From contig JAKMXF010000330.1 of the NCBI GenBank assembly GCA_024704765.1, positions 1-64,000 on the forward strand: DNA of 64,000 nucleotides, read 5' to 3'. The notes beneath the pieces were generated by a model. The model did not search any database and was not told the origin of the DNA. It worked only from the letters and a program-made list of their open reading frames with translations. Every line of letters begins with the position of its first letter. Position 1 is the first letter of the stretch. Position numbers and translations under genes: made by a program. The stretch is from Oopsacas minuta (Eukaryota > Porifera > Hexactinellida > Lyssacinosida > Leucopsacidae). Below, piece by piece: positions 49,201 to 59,828 of the stretch.

Positions 49201-52200
49201 ATTCACTGGGTAGATGAGTCAAAAGGTACATTCTATGTTAAGAATCCGGAAAATTTTGCAAAAAAGTGGGGAGAATATAAAGGAAAGGACAAAATGGATT
49301 ATCAAAAAGTTAGTAGAAGTTTCCGCTACTATTACAAACAGAAGAATCTCTTGAAGAAAGTTGAAGGTAAACTAAGACAATACCAGTGGGATCTAAAAGC
49401 AATGGCTTCACTTAAGGATAATTTCACCAGTGGAACTCCTCTAAAACTGGTAAATAAAGAAATTAAGAAGAAAATACCAAAAAGCTTACTTCTGCATTCA
49501 AATTAGTAGCTAAGCCAAATTGAGGGGCGTGGTCTCAATAATATTAATTGCTCCAACATAAGTCAAGAAATAATATCCTATTTATTTTATTAACATTTGT
49601 AAACAAGAATATTAATCACAACATGTTAAATTTGTAATATATTAAAAATTTGAATTGTCAATATTTATTCATCGATAAAATAACATTCATACAACACAAG
49701 TTTTTGCAACAATTATGAGAGCTCCAACTGTAATATATATTAAAAAGTAGTACTAATTGAGAATATGGTATTGTAAACTTATCAACCTCATTACTTGCAT
49801 ATGTTCAAGTAGTTCAAAAATCTATCTGCACCTGCTGGAAATATACTACGTTTGATAAATAAATTCATAAAATTATATTTCCAACAAATCTAAATAATAC
49901 GCTGAATAACTATGTATCATACTATCAATCAATGTTGAAACCGATTGAACCGAATATCAGTATTCATGAATAGTTGCTTGACCGAATACTATTGATAATA
50001 TTCGGTTTGGACCAACCGAATACCTAATACTGATATTCGCTTGGTAACCAAATATTGAACTATTCGCCAAATATTATTCGATTGAACTGAATATTGAACT
50101 ATTCGGTTGCAACCTTGCTATAAATACATTGCAGGTAAGGCTGTAGGGTACTCGGTTGTTTCACCAGTATAACTTCTAGAGGGAGGGGCTCTGCTCTGGT
50201 AGATAGCAAGAGAGACAATTCAAATGCAATCGATATCTAATCACCTGCTTGATGTTTACAATTTTTCAATTTATTACCCATATAACTATATCTCAGCAGC
50301 GGGATGAATAATGAAGTAATAATAAACTAAGGAGTTGCTGATAAAGAAAAATAGTCAGTGGATAATTCAGGTAGACAAGTTGAAAGAAATATTATAGCTC
50401 AGCTTAATTGGGGTACGTTCGTTCCAGGCAGTTTGTTCCCATTAACTGGTGTTCTGACAAGCGAGTTGACTATATAGAAATACTTATTTTGTCATTTATC
50501 GATTAAATTCTGAAAAGACAGAACAGGTATACTATTCTGATTGAAATATCTTACAGGAAATTTAGAAAATTATAACCAATAAGAAAGTTAATGAATGATA
50601 AAACGAGAATCCATAAGTGATAATTTCCAAATAAATGTATCTATGTATCGGGGAGATCAGCTGATAAAATATAATTTGTAATATACAGTCAAACTTGTCT
50701 ATAATGGCCACGGAAGGGACTAACCAAAAGTGACCGCTATAGAGAGGTTAACCGTTATACACTAGTTTGGTAGTAACTGTCAATGGTGGTGGTATAGAGA
50801 AGTCGGGGCCTTTAAGACAAGTGACCGATATAAAAGATAATATAGTGGAAGTAGTTAATGATGGCTAACCAAGGGACTTGTCAAAGTAAACTTATCGGAG
50901 GCGACTACTATATAAAGTGGCCGTTATATAGAGGTAGTGACCGCTATGTGCAGGTGACCGTTATACAGAAGTGGTCGTTAGGCAGGTTTGACTATATCTG
51001 GAAATTCTTACAAATATTATATAAATATATTACAAATAAGGTCATAAACAATAATAACAAAGATTAAATGTTAATCATATGCAAAGAATAAATATATTTC
51101 TACTGGGAAAATATGAAATACTATCAATACAATAAATACGATAAATCATTCATAATCTTCTGATGCTAATATCATTTGCGAAATTTCAGAAGTCTTGTGA
51201 GTTGAATATGAATGACCTCTGAACCAAATTATCCCTTACTTTCATAGTGTAGTTGGCAGCACACTAGCTAGCACTAATAGAATTACATGTATAGTGTAAT
51301 ACAGTATTCTACCTGGTAAAATATAGCATAAGGAGCTAACATGTTTGCAGACGTATAAATGATAGGTATTAATATATTAATACATCAAAATTTACCTAAA
51401 TTCGTAAAATCGCAAGATGAGTTACTATCATTGCTCTCAATGTATAAATCAAGAAGAAGAATTCCTTCCACCCGCGCTCTACACCCAAACTCAATACAGT
51501 AATGATTCTCACTTTATAGAGATGTATTCAAAGCCTTGGGAGCAGGACATGAATTCAACAGCCAACAGCTACGAGTTTTATCCACAAATCGCAGGTGAAT
51601 TAAATTAAATAGAAACGATAACGAATAAATTATATAATAAACATAAAGAAGTCTAAATAATCTAGACTACCGCCTTTCACTGAATAAGAGCCGGGGGCTA
51701 GAAAAAGCTCCAAGACTTGTGAATACAAATTTGTCGCCACCCTTTAGAATATTTTTTTCGTCGGATTTACGCCACATTTCGCCATGCAACAAATATCAAA
51801 TAAGGATAATTAGTTTCCAAATCATTCGTGTTTTCGAAATTGGAAAAAATATTTAGACGAAAAAGCCCACGAAAAGAATAATCATAGCAAAATACGATAT
51901 TCAAAATATTTGATGTAAAACGTAAATAGCTAATAATATATAATTATTGATTATAATTTTGTATAATTAAATTTCAAAATTGTATTCTAAATAAATATCA
52001 GAAGTCGTCTGTCTGACATTTTGTATGATTATGGATTGGATAATACACAAGTATTGAAAAAGCAAATAATAATCACTAAAAATAATGAAATTTTCTGAGA
52101 AGCGAAAGTGGCAGACAAATTTTGCAATCTCTCAAGAAATAGCAACTACTAGTCGGGTATTAAGTTGAATGAAAAAGCTAAAGATTAAGAATGGTAATGT

Positions 52201-55200
52201 ATTTGGCCTACTATACACAGATATACTTGCTGCAGAATCGAATCATAGTAAAAATAAAAGTCCAGGTTTATAAAGCTTAAATTTGCTAAAAAATTTTACC
52301 TTCCAAAGGGTGAGTATTGAACCTTCAAAAATAAATTACAATGAATCAAAACTACTGAAAAGTTCAAATGGCCACCTTAATCAAGTTTGGGCGAATTCAA
52401 TGCATTACAAATCGCTGATCGAAAAATTGTATTTTAATCTTTTCATTTTGGTATTTCATTGAAAGATTTTCTCCTATTCTTTCATCGATATTTTTAGCAC
52501 ATTTACACAAAATCAATTTCTTACGCTATATTCATATTATTTTCGAATAAAGATAAAAGAATTTCTTAAATGTAATATTTTAAGTTCGGGTTATAATTTA
52601 TGAAATTTTTCTTCCAATAAGCAATTGTTGAACTTGAATGAATCTAAACTGGAAAGCACAAGTACTGAATTCTATATTAAGTAATTATTAATTATAGATA
52701 AGTTAGTATGTACGTGTAATATTTAGTGCATCATAAATTAAAGTAGCTTTCAGTACTGGTTAAGTACAAAGTTCTAAAGCATAGTTCCTATAAGCTAGTT
52801 TGACTAACCATTATATAATAATATTATAGATAGACTAAAGCTTCTAATTAAACTGAAAGTAATATCTATTCTTACCAAAGCTAGAATCACTATTTTTGAT
52901 AACAAATGGGAAATAAGATATTACATAAACATGTAATACCTGGAAACGAGAATAACTGAGAATTGATAACAGAGAGATTACAACCTATAGTAAGCTAATT
53001 CTGCGAAAAATGTTCTAACTTTAATCTTAAGCTAATCAATAAAGAAAAATTGATTTTATGATTATTTCCGAGAGTAAGGGTTATATAAATATCTTTAAGT
53101 AATCAGAGAGTTTTGAGTCAATCAATAAGCATTTGGTCAGCCGATTTTGGAAAAATATATATTCGCTAAGCAATTGTATTATTATAGCAGGATTAGCAGC
53201 ATTACGCCAAATAATAGATTTACAGCAGACACTCGTAAATACTTTATACAGTGAAAAGCTAATGTATTATCAGGATTATATTTTAGTATAACTTGTGTTG
53301 TATTGATGGTGATTATTGTATTTTTAGCCTACGGGAGTTATGAAGCTCCTTGCTTCTACAACGAGATGCCTCTATCTCCATACAGTCTAGATGATTGGTC
53401 CTGTAGATCAGTGCCAGAGAATATACAGAAAATAGAAACAGAGAATACAAACGAAACTGGAAGAAGAAGTCTCACAAAACTCTTAAAAAGTGAATATAAA
53501 TTTAAACAATCAAAATATCTTATTTTCTTCACTTACACAGCTCTTAACGATCCAAATAATCAAGATATAATCTGGAGAGACGAATCCAAAGGAAAATTCT
53601 TCATTCGAAACCCAAAAGAATTTTCTCGTGATTGGGGACAGTACAAGGGCAAAGGTAAAATGGACTACAGTAAGGTAGCAAGATCTCTTAGATATTACTA
53701 CAAGGATGGGCTACTCTCTAAATCAGAGGGTCTGCGTGAATATGTGTGGGACCCCTTAGTGCTAGATTCTCTCAAACAGAGATTCAAGTTAGGAAGAGAT
53801 AAAATTACTAGTTCAAGCAGTAACTAGTAAGAGAGTAGGATTATACAGCCTGTTACAGTAACTCTATCATAATCATATAAATATTCTACATTATTATGCT
53901 AACAGAAATTATATGCTCTAGTTAAAATGGATTTGAGGATAAGTAGAGAATAAGAATATATACAATCATAAGTATACAATTACTGATGTATAATGTGTCT
54001 GCATTTATTGTACATACTCACTAATTTGTTTAATTATCTAACCCTCAAATAATAATTTAATATATTACGAGCCTTTGATCGTCGCTTTGCGATTAACTCG
54101 GCGCATTGCGCCTCGAAGTATTCAACGGACAAATAACAATTGAGATTTAATAATATTGATGGTTGTTTACAATATTCAGACTCAGTCTACTCGATTACAC
54201 CAGTATAGTGTTGAAAGCATGACTCTATCTCAATTTTGAAATTTGTTTACTTTATGTACCTAAAAGTAAACAAATATTGACAGTATGTTGTTTACAGTAA
54301 CATATCCGGACTCAGTCTACTCGATTACCCCAGTATAGTCGTTGAAAGTATGATTCTACCTCAATTTTAAAATTTGTGAAAATTTGTTTACTTTTAGGTA
54401 CATAAAGTAAACAAATTTCAAATTGAGATAGAATCATGCTTTCAACACTATACTGGTGTAATCGAGTAGACTGAGTCTGAATATTGTAAACAACCATCAA
54501 TATTATCAAATCTCAATTGTTGTTTATCCGTTGAATACTTTGAGGCGCAATGCGCCGAGTTCATCGCGAAGCGACGAGCCAAAGGCTTGTATAGATTTAA
54601 TTTTGTATTAATATTTTGTTGTGTATGGAAATGTTCATAATTTATGTACTTATATGATATGATATTAATAATATACACATATATATTATGTATTGCGTAG
54701 CATATTATAAAAATAATACATATAGTGGAACCTGCATAATCCGACACCTCTGTAATCCGGAATGTCGCTAAACCGACATTATTTCTTTTCACGGATAGTT
54801 TTGGCATAGAAAACAACCTCAATAACCCGGAACCTCGCTACTCCGTAATCCGACAATTTAATGATGATCAAGTAATATAAATTCGACCTCTATAAACCGA
54901 CAATTTAGCGATTTAGCTTTCATTTATCTGAGATGTACCATATTTCAACAAATGTCGGATTATGGAGGTGGTTTTACCTTCATAATCCAACATCATCGTT
55001 TACAATGTAAATATAGTATACTGCATACTTGATATTTGACAACCATGTCTTGAATTTTACTTGAGTATATACGAGTACACCTGTATAATCCGACATTTTC
55101 TTCGTTCTCAACAAATGTCGGATTACGGAGATTACTCGATAATCTGACAATTTGCTAATCCGACATTTTCTTCGTTTCCCAACGAGCGTCGGATTATGCA

Positions 55201-58200
55201 GGTTCCACTGTAATGTAATTATAGTAACAATGTTGAAGTATGTTTGTAGCACGTAAATTCCCATAAACTTACGTGTAATATGTATGTACTAGAATATGCT
55301 TAGATACGATGTCTCTATTGCCTCAGTAGCAATATAGTATAATAACACCGCTCAACAAAAATTTTGTTGCATTTCTACCAACACTTGTTTTTACCTAATA
55401 TTGGGGCGCTGAATCCGAATCCGACCTTAGTTTTTTTCCGCAAGCTCTAGATTTTTTGCAAATCGAGATTTTTAATTTTTTTGCACAAAATTCATATTTT
55501 TTGAAAAAGTGACATGATTTGTCAAATGATGTTCTGCTTACAGTTGAATAACTAGCCTCAAAACTAAAATAGGTGCCAAAAAACTTTTATGTTGCCAATA
55601 GAAATTGTATTTGTAGACAGATGGGCAACAAATGTTTNNNNNNNNNNNNNNNNNNNNNNNNNNNNNNNNNNNNNNNNNNNNNNNNNNNNNNNNNNNNNNN
55701 NNNNNNNNNNNNNNNNNNNNNNNNNNNNNNNNNNNNNNNNNNNNNNNNNNNNNNNNNNNNNNNNNNNNNNNNNNNNNNNNNNNNNNNNNNNNNNNNNNNN
55801 NNNNNNNNNNNNNNNNNNNNNNNNNNNNNNNNNNNNNNNNNNNNNNNNNNNNNNNNNNNNNNNNNNNNNNNNNNNNNNNNNNNNNNNNNNNNNNNNNNNN
55901 NNNNNNNNNNNNNNNNNNNNNNNNNNNNNNNNNNNNNNNNNNNNNNNNNNNNNNNNNNNNNNNNNNNNNNNNNNNNNNNNNNNNNNNNNNNNNNNNNNNN
56001 NNNNNNNNNNNNNNNNNNNNNNNNNNNNNNNNNNNNNNNNNNNNNNNNNNNNNNNNNNNNNNNNNNNNNNNNNNNNNNNNNNNNNNNNNNNNNNNNNNNN
56101 NNNNNNNNNNNNNNNNNNNNNNNNNNNNNNNNNNNNNNNNNNNNNNNNNNNNNNNNNNNNNNNNNNNNNNNNNNNNNNNNNNNNNNNNNNNNNNNNNNNN
56201 NNNNNNNNNNNNNNNNNNNNNNNNNNNNNNNNNNNNNNNNNNNNNNNNNNNNNNNNNNNNNTCGCAGTTATGGCACACAATATGAGGAGACCATTTCTTA
56301 TCTTGATCACCAAGAGGGATACCAAAGTATGCTATGTAGGCACGCTTCACAAACGATGTTATATTTCGTCTTTGACGCGAAAGCGTATACACACCACAGA
56401 TGTAACAAAATGAATCAGGGTTATTTTTGCATTTATGTCTACTAGAAGAAGCCATGATCAAATCTGAAGAGTTAAGAATCGAAAGAAAGTCTGTTGATAT
56501 CTATGTAACTTAACACAAACAAACTGAATAACAAAGCCTTGGTTCTAATTAAGGCTACCAGCAGACGAGCGGAAAAATACAGCTTAAATGCCTATTCTGC
56601 TGCATCTATCCACGATACTTCACTACAATCACTTAGGGTTGTTTGAATTAAATCATTTCAAAAAAATCAACATGATGATTTTTGATTTATTTAAATTTTG
56701 ACACTTCGCTAATAGTGTCATGTTTTCAGAGAACAATAGAGTGGTGCTTTTGTGTTCAATAGATTGAAGCCATTACTAAATCATAGTAACAGCTACAATC
56801 TAAGAAAAATGGCTTGATAGATAAAAAGTATTTGGTGGAGATCAGATTTATGTACTAAATAAGTACCACAAACGAAAAAATTTAAATTGTCGATTGCATG
56901 AAAACTAGAGCATGCAGAAAGAAACTGATTGCAGATTTGAAATCAGCATCCCAAAATTATATAGAATCAATTGAAAAATCTCATGCAACAAAAAATGAAA
57001 AAAAAATTGTTGAGCAGTGTAATAGCTCAATACGAATTGATTTCAAGGTCATTAGGAGTAAAGGGAAAAATCAGGATAATTTAGGCTCATTAACAAGAAG
57101 TGACCACGAGCTAATAAATTGTCCCTTCTAAATTAAGATTTGTAATAAATTTAAGTGCATAACATATTAGGTTATGTAATATCAGTGGTGAGAGCTATTC
57201 TGCATACTAGATGCTTACAAGAGTAGAGTACACAAATAACAATAAAGAAATGATATATGCAAATAGTGCGACTGCATTGATAGCAAATTTCATTGAAAGT
57301 AATGTGTCATACATGCTGATAGAGCAAGTATGATGTTAATATTATTAATTAATATGATAATGCTAAGACAATGGAAATCTATGGGATATAAATCACCAGC
57401 AATTACAATGGGTTATTTCTAAAAAATTTCTTAAGAATCAAATGTGTGACACAAGAACAATTTTCAAGCTAAGGAGATAGAATATACGTACTATTATAAT
57501 TCGAGATAGAGTATGTGACAAATTAAAATAATTAGCAATTAGAAATTCTATCCAGTTACAGTAGAATTAGAACCTCTATAAGTGGGGAGGTCGGGCAGGC
57601 GAATCTCCTGTTAACTCCCCTTTCCTCATTTATAATTTAAAATGTAAAAGTCCTTTAACCAGAGAATATATAGCCACTTCCTCCAACGACTGTTATTTCA
57701 ACGATATTTAATTGATATATTGTGCACTAAGGTTGTTTGTTGGTTCAATATACAATTTTGTAAGAAATTCTCTCCTGAGAAACCAAAATTTCAATTCATC
57801 ATAGCGATAAATACGTGTTTTTTTCCTCCAAAGCTAGCACAAAAATTGATCATGCAAGAAATTTTTCAATGGTGTGAGGCATAATTATAAAAGTATGCCC
57901 CATTCCTCACTCCCGCTTATAGAGATTCTTTTCTATGGAAACGAATGGAGGTGGACGATAATTTCCCCGATTATAGAGGTTCACCATTTATAGAGATCCC
58001 ACTTATAGATGTTGCACTGTATGCGATTCTTTACATAAATATTGGGCGTACCTAACAAGTCAAAGACTATCCTCGCCTCGGGCACAAATTAGAAAGCTCA
58101 TTTCAATTATACTGCTGCTGAAAATTGAATGACAAATTGATGGAGTATTAGGGGCATGAAGGGTCCATTAACAGCCTACCTCTCCGGTCATTGGTCATTG

Positions 58201-58697
58201 ACTTGAAGCTGACTCATTAATCGCAATCCAACGCACTAGTACGTTAAACAAACCACCAACAAATTACATGAGTATATATACACCATATATGGTAACGTAA
58301 GAATTTATAACTTATAAATTGAGTAGAAAAACAGAGTAATCATTGTAAATAATAACATTCTTACCTCTTCGTCAGTTGGTTCTACTTTCCCAGTGATAAT
58401 AGCTGACCTCTTTTGGAGTATAGGATGAAATTTGTCCTGATATTGCTGCTCCAGTCTAGAGATCTCCTTCATAAACTCACCTTCAACTTCATTATACTGG
58501 AATTGAAGTTTCTTGAGAGCTTGTATTCGTCGCTGCACATTTCTAGGTAATGTATCAATGTAATCAGGTTCATTAGCTTCTTGATTAGCTAATAACTCTG
58601 GGAGAATATCTGATAGTGCTTCTGCTTGTTTCACAACCTCGGGGGCAGGAGGCACTGGGCCAATTCCAGGGGATTTGGATGGATTACTCGAGTGCAT
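46246..58697 (-). CDS. NAP1L1: Nucleosome assembly protein 1-like (NAP1L) histone chaperone
   Basis: Three coding exons joined in phase 0: 58365-58697, 46937-47434 and 46246-46626. Total 1212 nt, 403 aa (human NAP1L1 is 391). Exon 1 gives the long dimerisation helix region (YIDTLPRNVQRRIQALKKLQ, FHPILQKRSAIITGKVEPTD). Exon 2 gives GIPEFWLTTLRNVEILDD and DPFQFNGPEIVNCNGCEIHW with a Lys-rich stretch (KKLKKKKQRSKGRG) like the family's nuclear-localisation hairpin. Exon 3 gives ESFFNFFSPPNIPDDL and VIPKAVLYFTGE. The C-terminal tail is acidic/Ser-rich but less acidic than in vertebrates. NAP1 proteins bind H2A-H2B and shuttle histones for nucleosome assembly. An untranslated upstream exon is likely, because a splice acceptor (TTTTCAG) sits 5 bases before the ATG. 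The first coding intron is 10.9 kb and contains two ETS genes. Confidence 0.9.
48642..49506 (+). CDS. Divergent ETS-domain transcription factor, copy 1
   Basis: Two exons, 48642-48780 and 48890-49506, joined at phase 1, giving 251 aa. The N-terminal part is Pro/Tyr/Ser-rich (IPPSPVPFPHWTPACSWSEY), suggesting an activation region. The ETS domain lies at about 133-214: winged-helix segment YLLLFTYAQL, IHWVDESKGTFYVKNPENF, WGEYKGKDKMDYQKVSRSF, then RYYYKQKNLLKKVEG. The recognition helix retains the two base-contacting Arg and the RYYY motif, so GGAA-core DNA binding is expected. Similarity to known ETS subfamilies is weak and I do not assign one. It lies on the plus strand inside the 10.9-kb NAP1L intron, with a paralogue 1.9 kb downstream. 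The basic C-terminal end (KEIKKKIPKSLLL) may help nuclear import. Confidence 0.85.
49507..50683. other. Between the ETS genes: 3' region and a dispersed repeat
   Basis: No gene. A segment at about 49935-50115 has many CCGAATA/TATTCGG words and matches the ABL-intron repeat at 30538-30680 (shared ATATCAGTATTCATGAATAG). Otherwise AT-rich. Confidence 0.4.
50686..50994. mobile_element. pogo/Tigger-like MITE, 309 bp
   Basis: Left end CAGTCAAACTTGTCTATAAT; the right end in reverse complement starts TAGTCAAACCTGCCTAAC. TA flanks both sides (50684-50685 and 50995-50996). The interior has repeated GTGACCG(C/T)TATA-like words in both halves. No transposase. It lies between the two ETS genes in the NAP1L intron. 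Confidence 0.8.
51417..53827 (+). CDS. Divergent ETS-domain transcription factor, copy 2
   Basis: Two exons, 51417-51594 and 53328-53827, phase 1, giving 225 aa. The intron position and phase, upstream of the ETS domain, match copy 1. The N-terminal part is Tyr/Pro/Ser-rich (QEEEFLPPALYTQTQYSNDS). The ETS domain at about 123-201 reads YLIFFTYTAL, IIWRDESKGKFFIRNPKEF, WGQYKGKGKMDYSKVARSL, then RYYYKDGLLSKSEG. Both recognition-helix Arg are present. Copies 1 and 2 share the unusual DESKG and YKGK words that I do not recall from standard ETS subfamilies, so they are local duplicates. The intron here is far longer (1.7 kb versus 0.1 kb). Expected to bind GGAA/T sites in the nucleus; target genes unknown. 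Confidence 0.85.
53828..54064. other. 3' flank of ETS copy 2
   Basis: AT-rich, probably the 3' untranslated region of ETS copy 2. Nothing else seen. Confidence 0.35.
54065..54595. mobile_element. Foldback element with GC-rich heads
   Basis: Arms of about 212-215 bp (54065-54276 and 54381-54595) are near-perfect inverted repeats. They start with GCCTTTGATCGTCGC, contain the palindromic GGCGCATTGCGCC core in otherwise AT-rich DNA, and run inward to GTTTACTTTATGTACC. Between the arms (about 54285-54372) lies a third, diverged partial copy in the left-arm orientation (CTCGATTACCCCAGTATAG). Related pieces occur near 4265-4400 and 14862. No TA or 8-bp duplication is visible, so the class is uncertain. 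Confidence 0.75.
54723..55210. mobile_element. pogo/Tigger-like MITE, 488 bp
   Basis: Left end TAGTGGAACCTGCATAATCC; the right end in reverse complement is CAGTGGAACCTGCATAATCC. TA flanks both sides (54721-54722 and 55211-55212). Sub-terminal repeats with AATCCGACA and TGTCGGATTA words occur in both orientations. No coding capacity. Same family as the degenerate copy at 45827-45967. Confidence 0.85.
55213..55637. other. Left flank of assembly gap
   Basis: AT-rich. Part of it may belong to the gene interrupted by the gap, but the reading frame left of the gap shows no conserved motif. Confidence 0.3.
55638..56261. other. Assembly gap (624 Ns)
   Basis: Run of N. Any frames drawn across it are artefacts. 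Confidence 1.
56262..56455 (-). CDS. N-terminal part of an uncharacterised Cys-rich protein, cut by gap
   Basis: Starts at the ATG at 56455 (MASSSRHKCKNN) and runs into the assembly gap after about 64 codons. Visible text: FCYICGVYTLSRQRRNI, VKRAYIAYFGIPLGDQDKKW, HIVCHNC. This N-terminus is familiar from a large family of uncharacterised invertebrate proteins found in many copies in some genomes (arthropods, Hydra). The Cys pattern (C..CxxC..CxxC) suggests a zinc-binding fold resembling ZAD-like domains. Multi-copy occurrence hints at a mobile-element link (inference). The remainder of the gene and whether it is intact cannot be known from this assembly. Confidence 0.6.
56456..57556. other. 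Non-coding part of NAP1L intron
   Basis: AT-rich. A 77-codon Lys-rich ORF at 56898-57131 has no recognisable content and I do not support it. Confidence 0.35.
57559..58019. mobile_element. pogo/Tigger-like MITE, 461 bp
   Basis: Left end CAGTAGAATTAGAACCTCTA; the right end in reverse complement is CAGTGCAACATCTATAAGTG. TA flanks (57557-57558, 58020-58021). The sub-terminal CTATAAGTGGG word is present at both ends, inverted. Interior has no ORF. Confidence 0.78.
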
Positions 58698-59828
58698 ATT
58701 GACTGAAAATAAAACAGTATACATAATGACTGATACGATATTAAGAGGATGCGGGGTAACAGGGAGGAAATAATATTTTTGTTAGATGAATTACAGTAGT
58801 TAGGATTCTGAAAGGAGTGCAAAATATTCAGAATATTATCACCTATCTTTAAAATAGCTTTGTATAATAGAATGATTCCAGAAATGGTAACTCTCACGGA
58901 CTAACCGTGAGTCTCAAGGATTCTTACGGCTTGTAAAACTTCCAGGTTTTGGAAGGAATTTCACGAATTGGTGAAACACCAGTATGTGATTCGAATAAGC
59001 AAAAATGATATGTAACTACGTAGCTTTCCATAAGTGCTAGCATGATGGGTTTGAGATGTGTATTGATACAAAGCAATTTCATATACAACAACAAGTTGGT
59101 ATATCGTCAGGATCATTAAACATAATCCACTCACTTGTGAGGTAATATACTATTATTAGAGACAGGAAGCTGTCAACTGTGTGTATGTTGGGACAATCGA
59201 AATAATAATCAAATATTCTAGATTGCATTGTATTCGGCATTAGCGAAACGAAAGTTTATATTTATTATCATTATATTGTGATTATCGTTATTTGCTAAGC
59301 TTTGGAGAATTCTTAAATTAGTTAATCAGATAATACTCAGTATTATTCTATTAGTTAATATTAGTGTGTGAAAAATAGTAATCATCTAGCTGTACGAGTA
59401 AAACACCATAATAATACTGAAAGTATATAGGAAATACTTGAGTAATTGTAAGATTGTATTCTGATAAAATGATAATGAAACAAATAATTCAATAATCAGT
59501 TGGCAAATTTTGATAAAAAACTACCTAAACATTTATTGAATTACGATTTTCATAATGCAGAGTTTTATCCGATTCAACATATGTGTTATAAATCTCTAAA
59601 TTCCTGAAATAAATTTACCTCATAACCTATCTAGTGTATTATTTTAGGGAATTGCATATTATGGTTACGATTGATACTATATCAATAAGTAATCGGATTA
59701 TAAATCTAGTAATATGTAAGCAAATTAGTATTAATAATAATAACAATAATATTCCCAAAAATAATGTAACCAAACATTTGCTAATCAAATATAATTTACC
59801 TCAAATATTACATAATACCTATATCTAT
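58698..59828. other. NAP1L 5' region and sorting nexin 3' region
   Basis: The bases just upstream of 58697 include a splice acceptor, so a NAP1L untranslated exon should lie further right, but I cannot place it. A small inverted pair CTCACGGACTAACCGTGAG (58892-58910) forms a short hairpin. No other gene. Confidence 0.4.

Noticed and set aside
55538-56461. Long open frames across the N run on both strands
   Set aside because: Frames through Ns are artefacts; only the roughly 64 codons at 56262-56455 carry real coding signal.
56898-57131. 77-codon Lys-rich plus-strand ORF
   Set aside because: ATG present, but composition follows the A-rich background and no motif is seen. No splice context to extend it.
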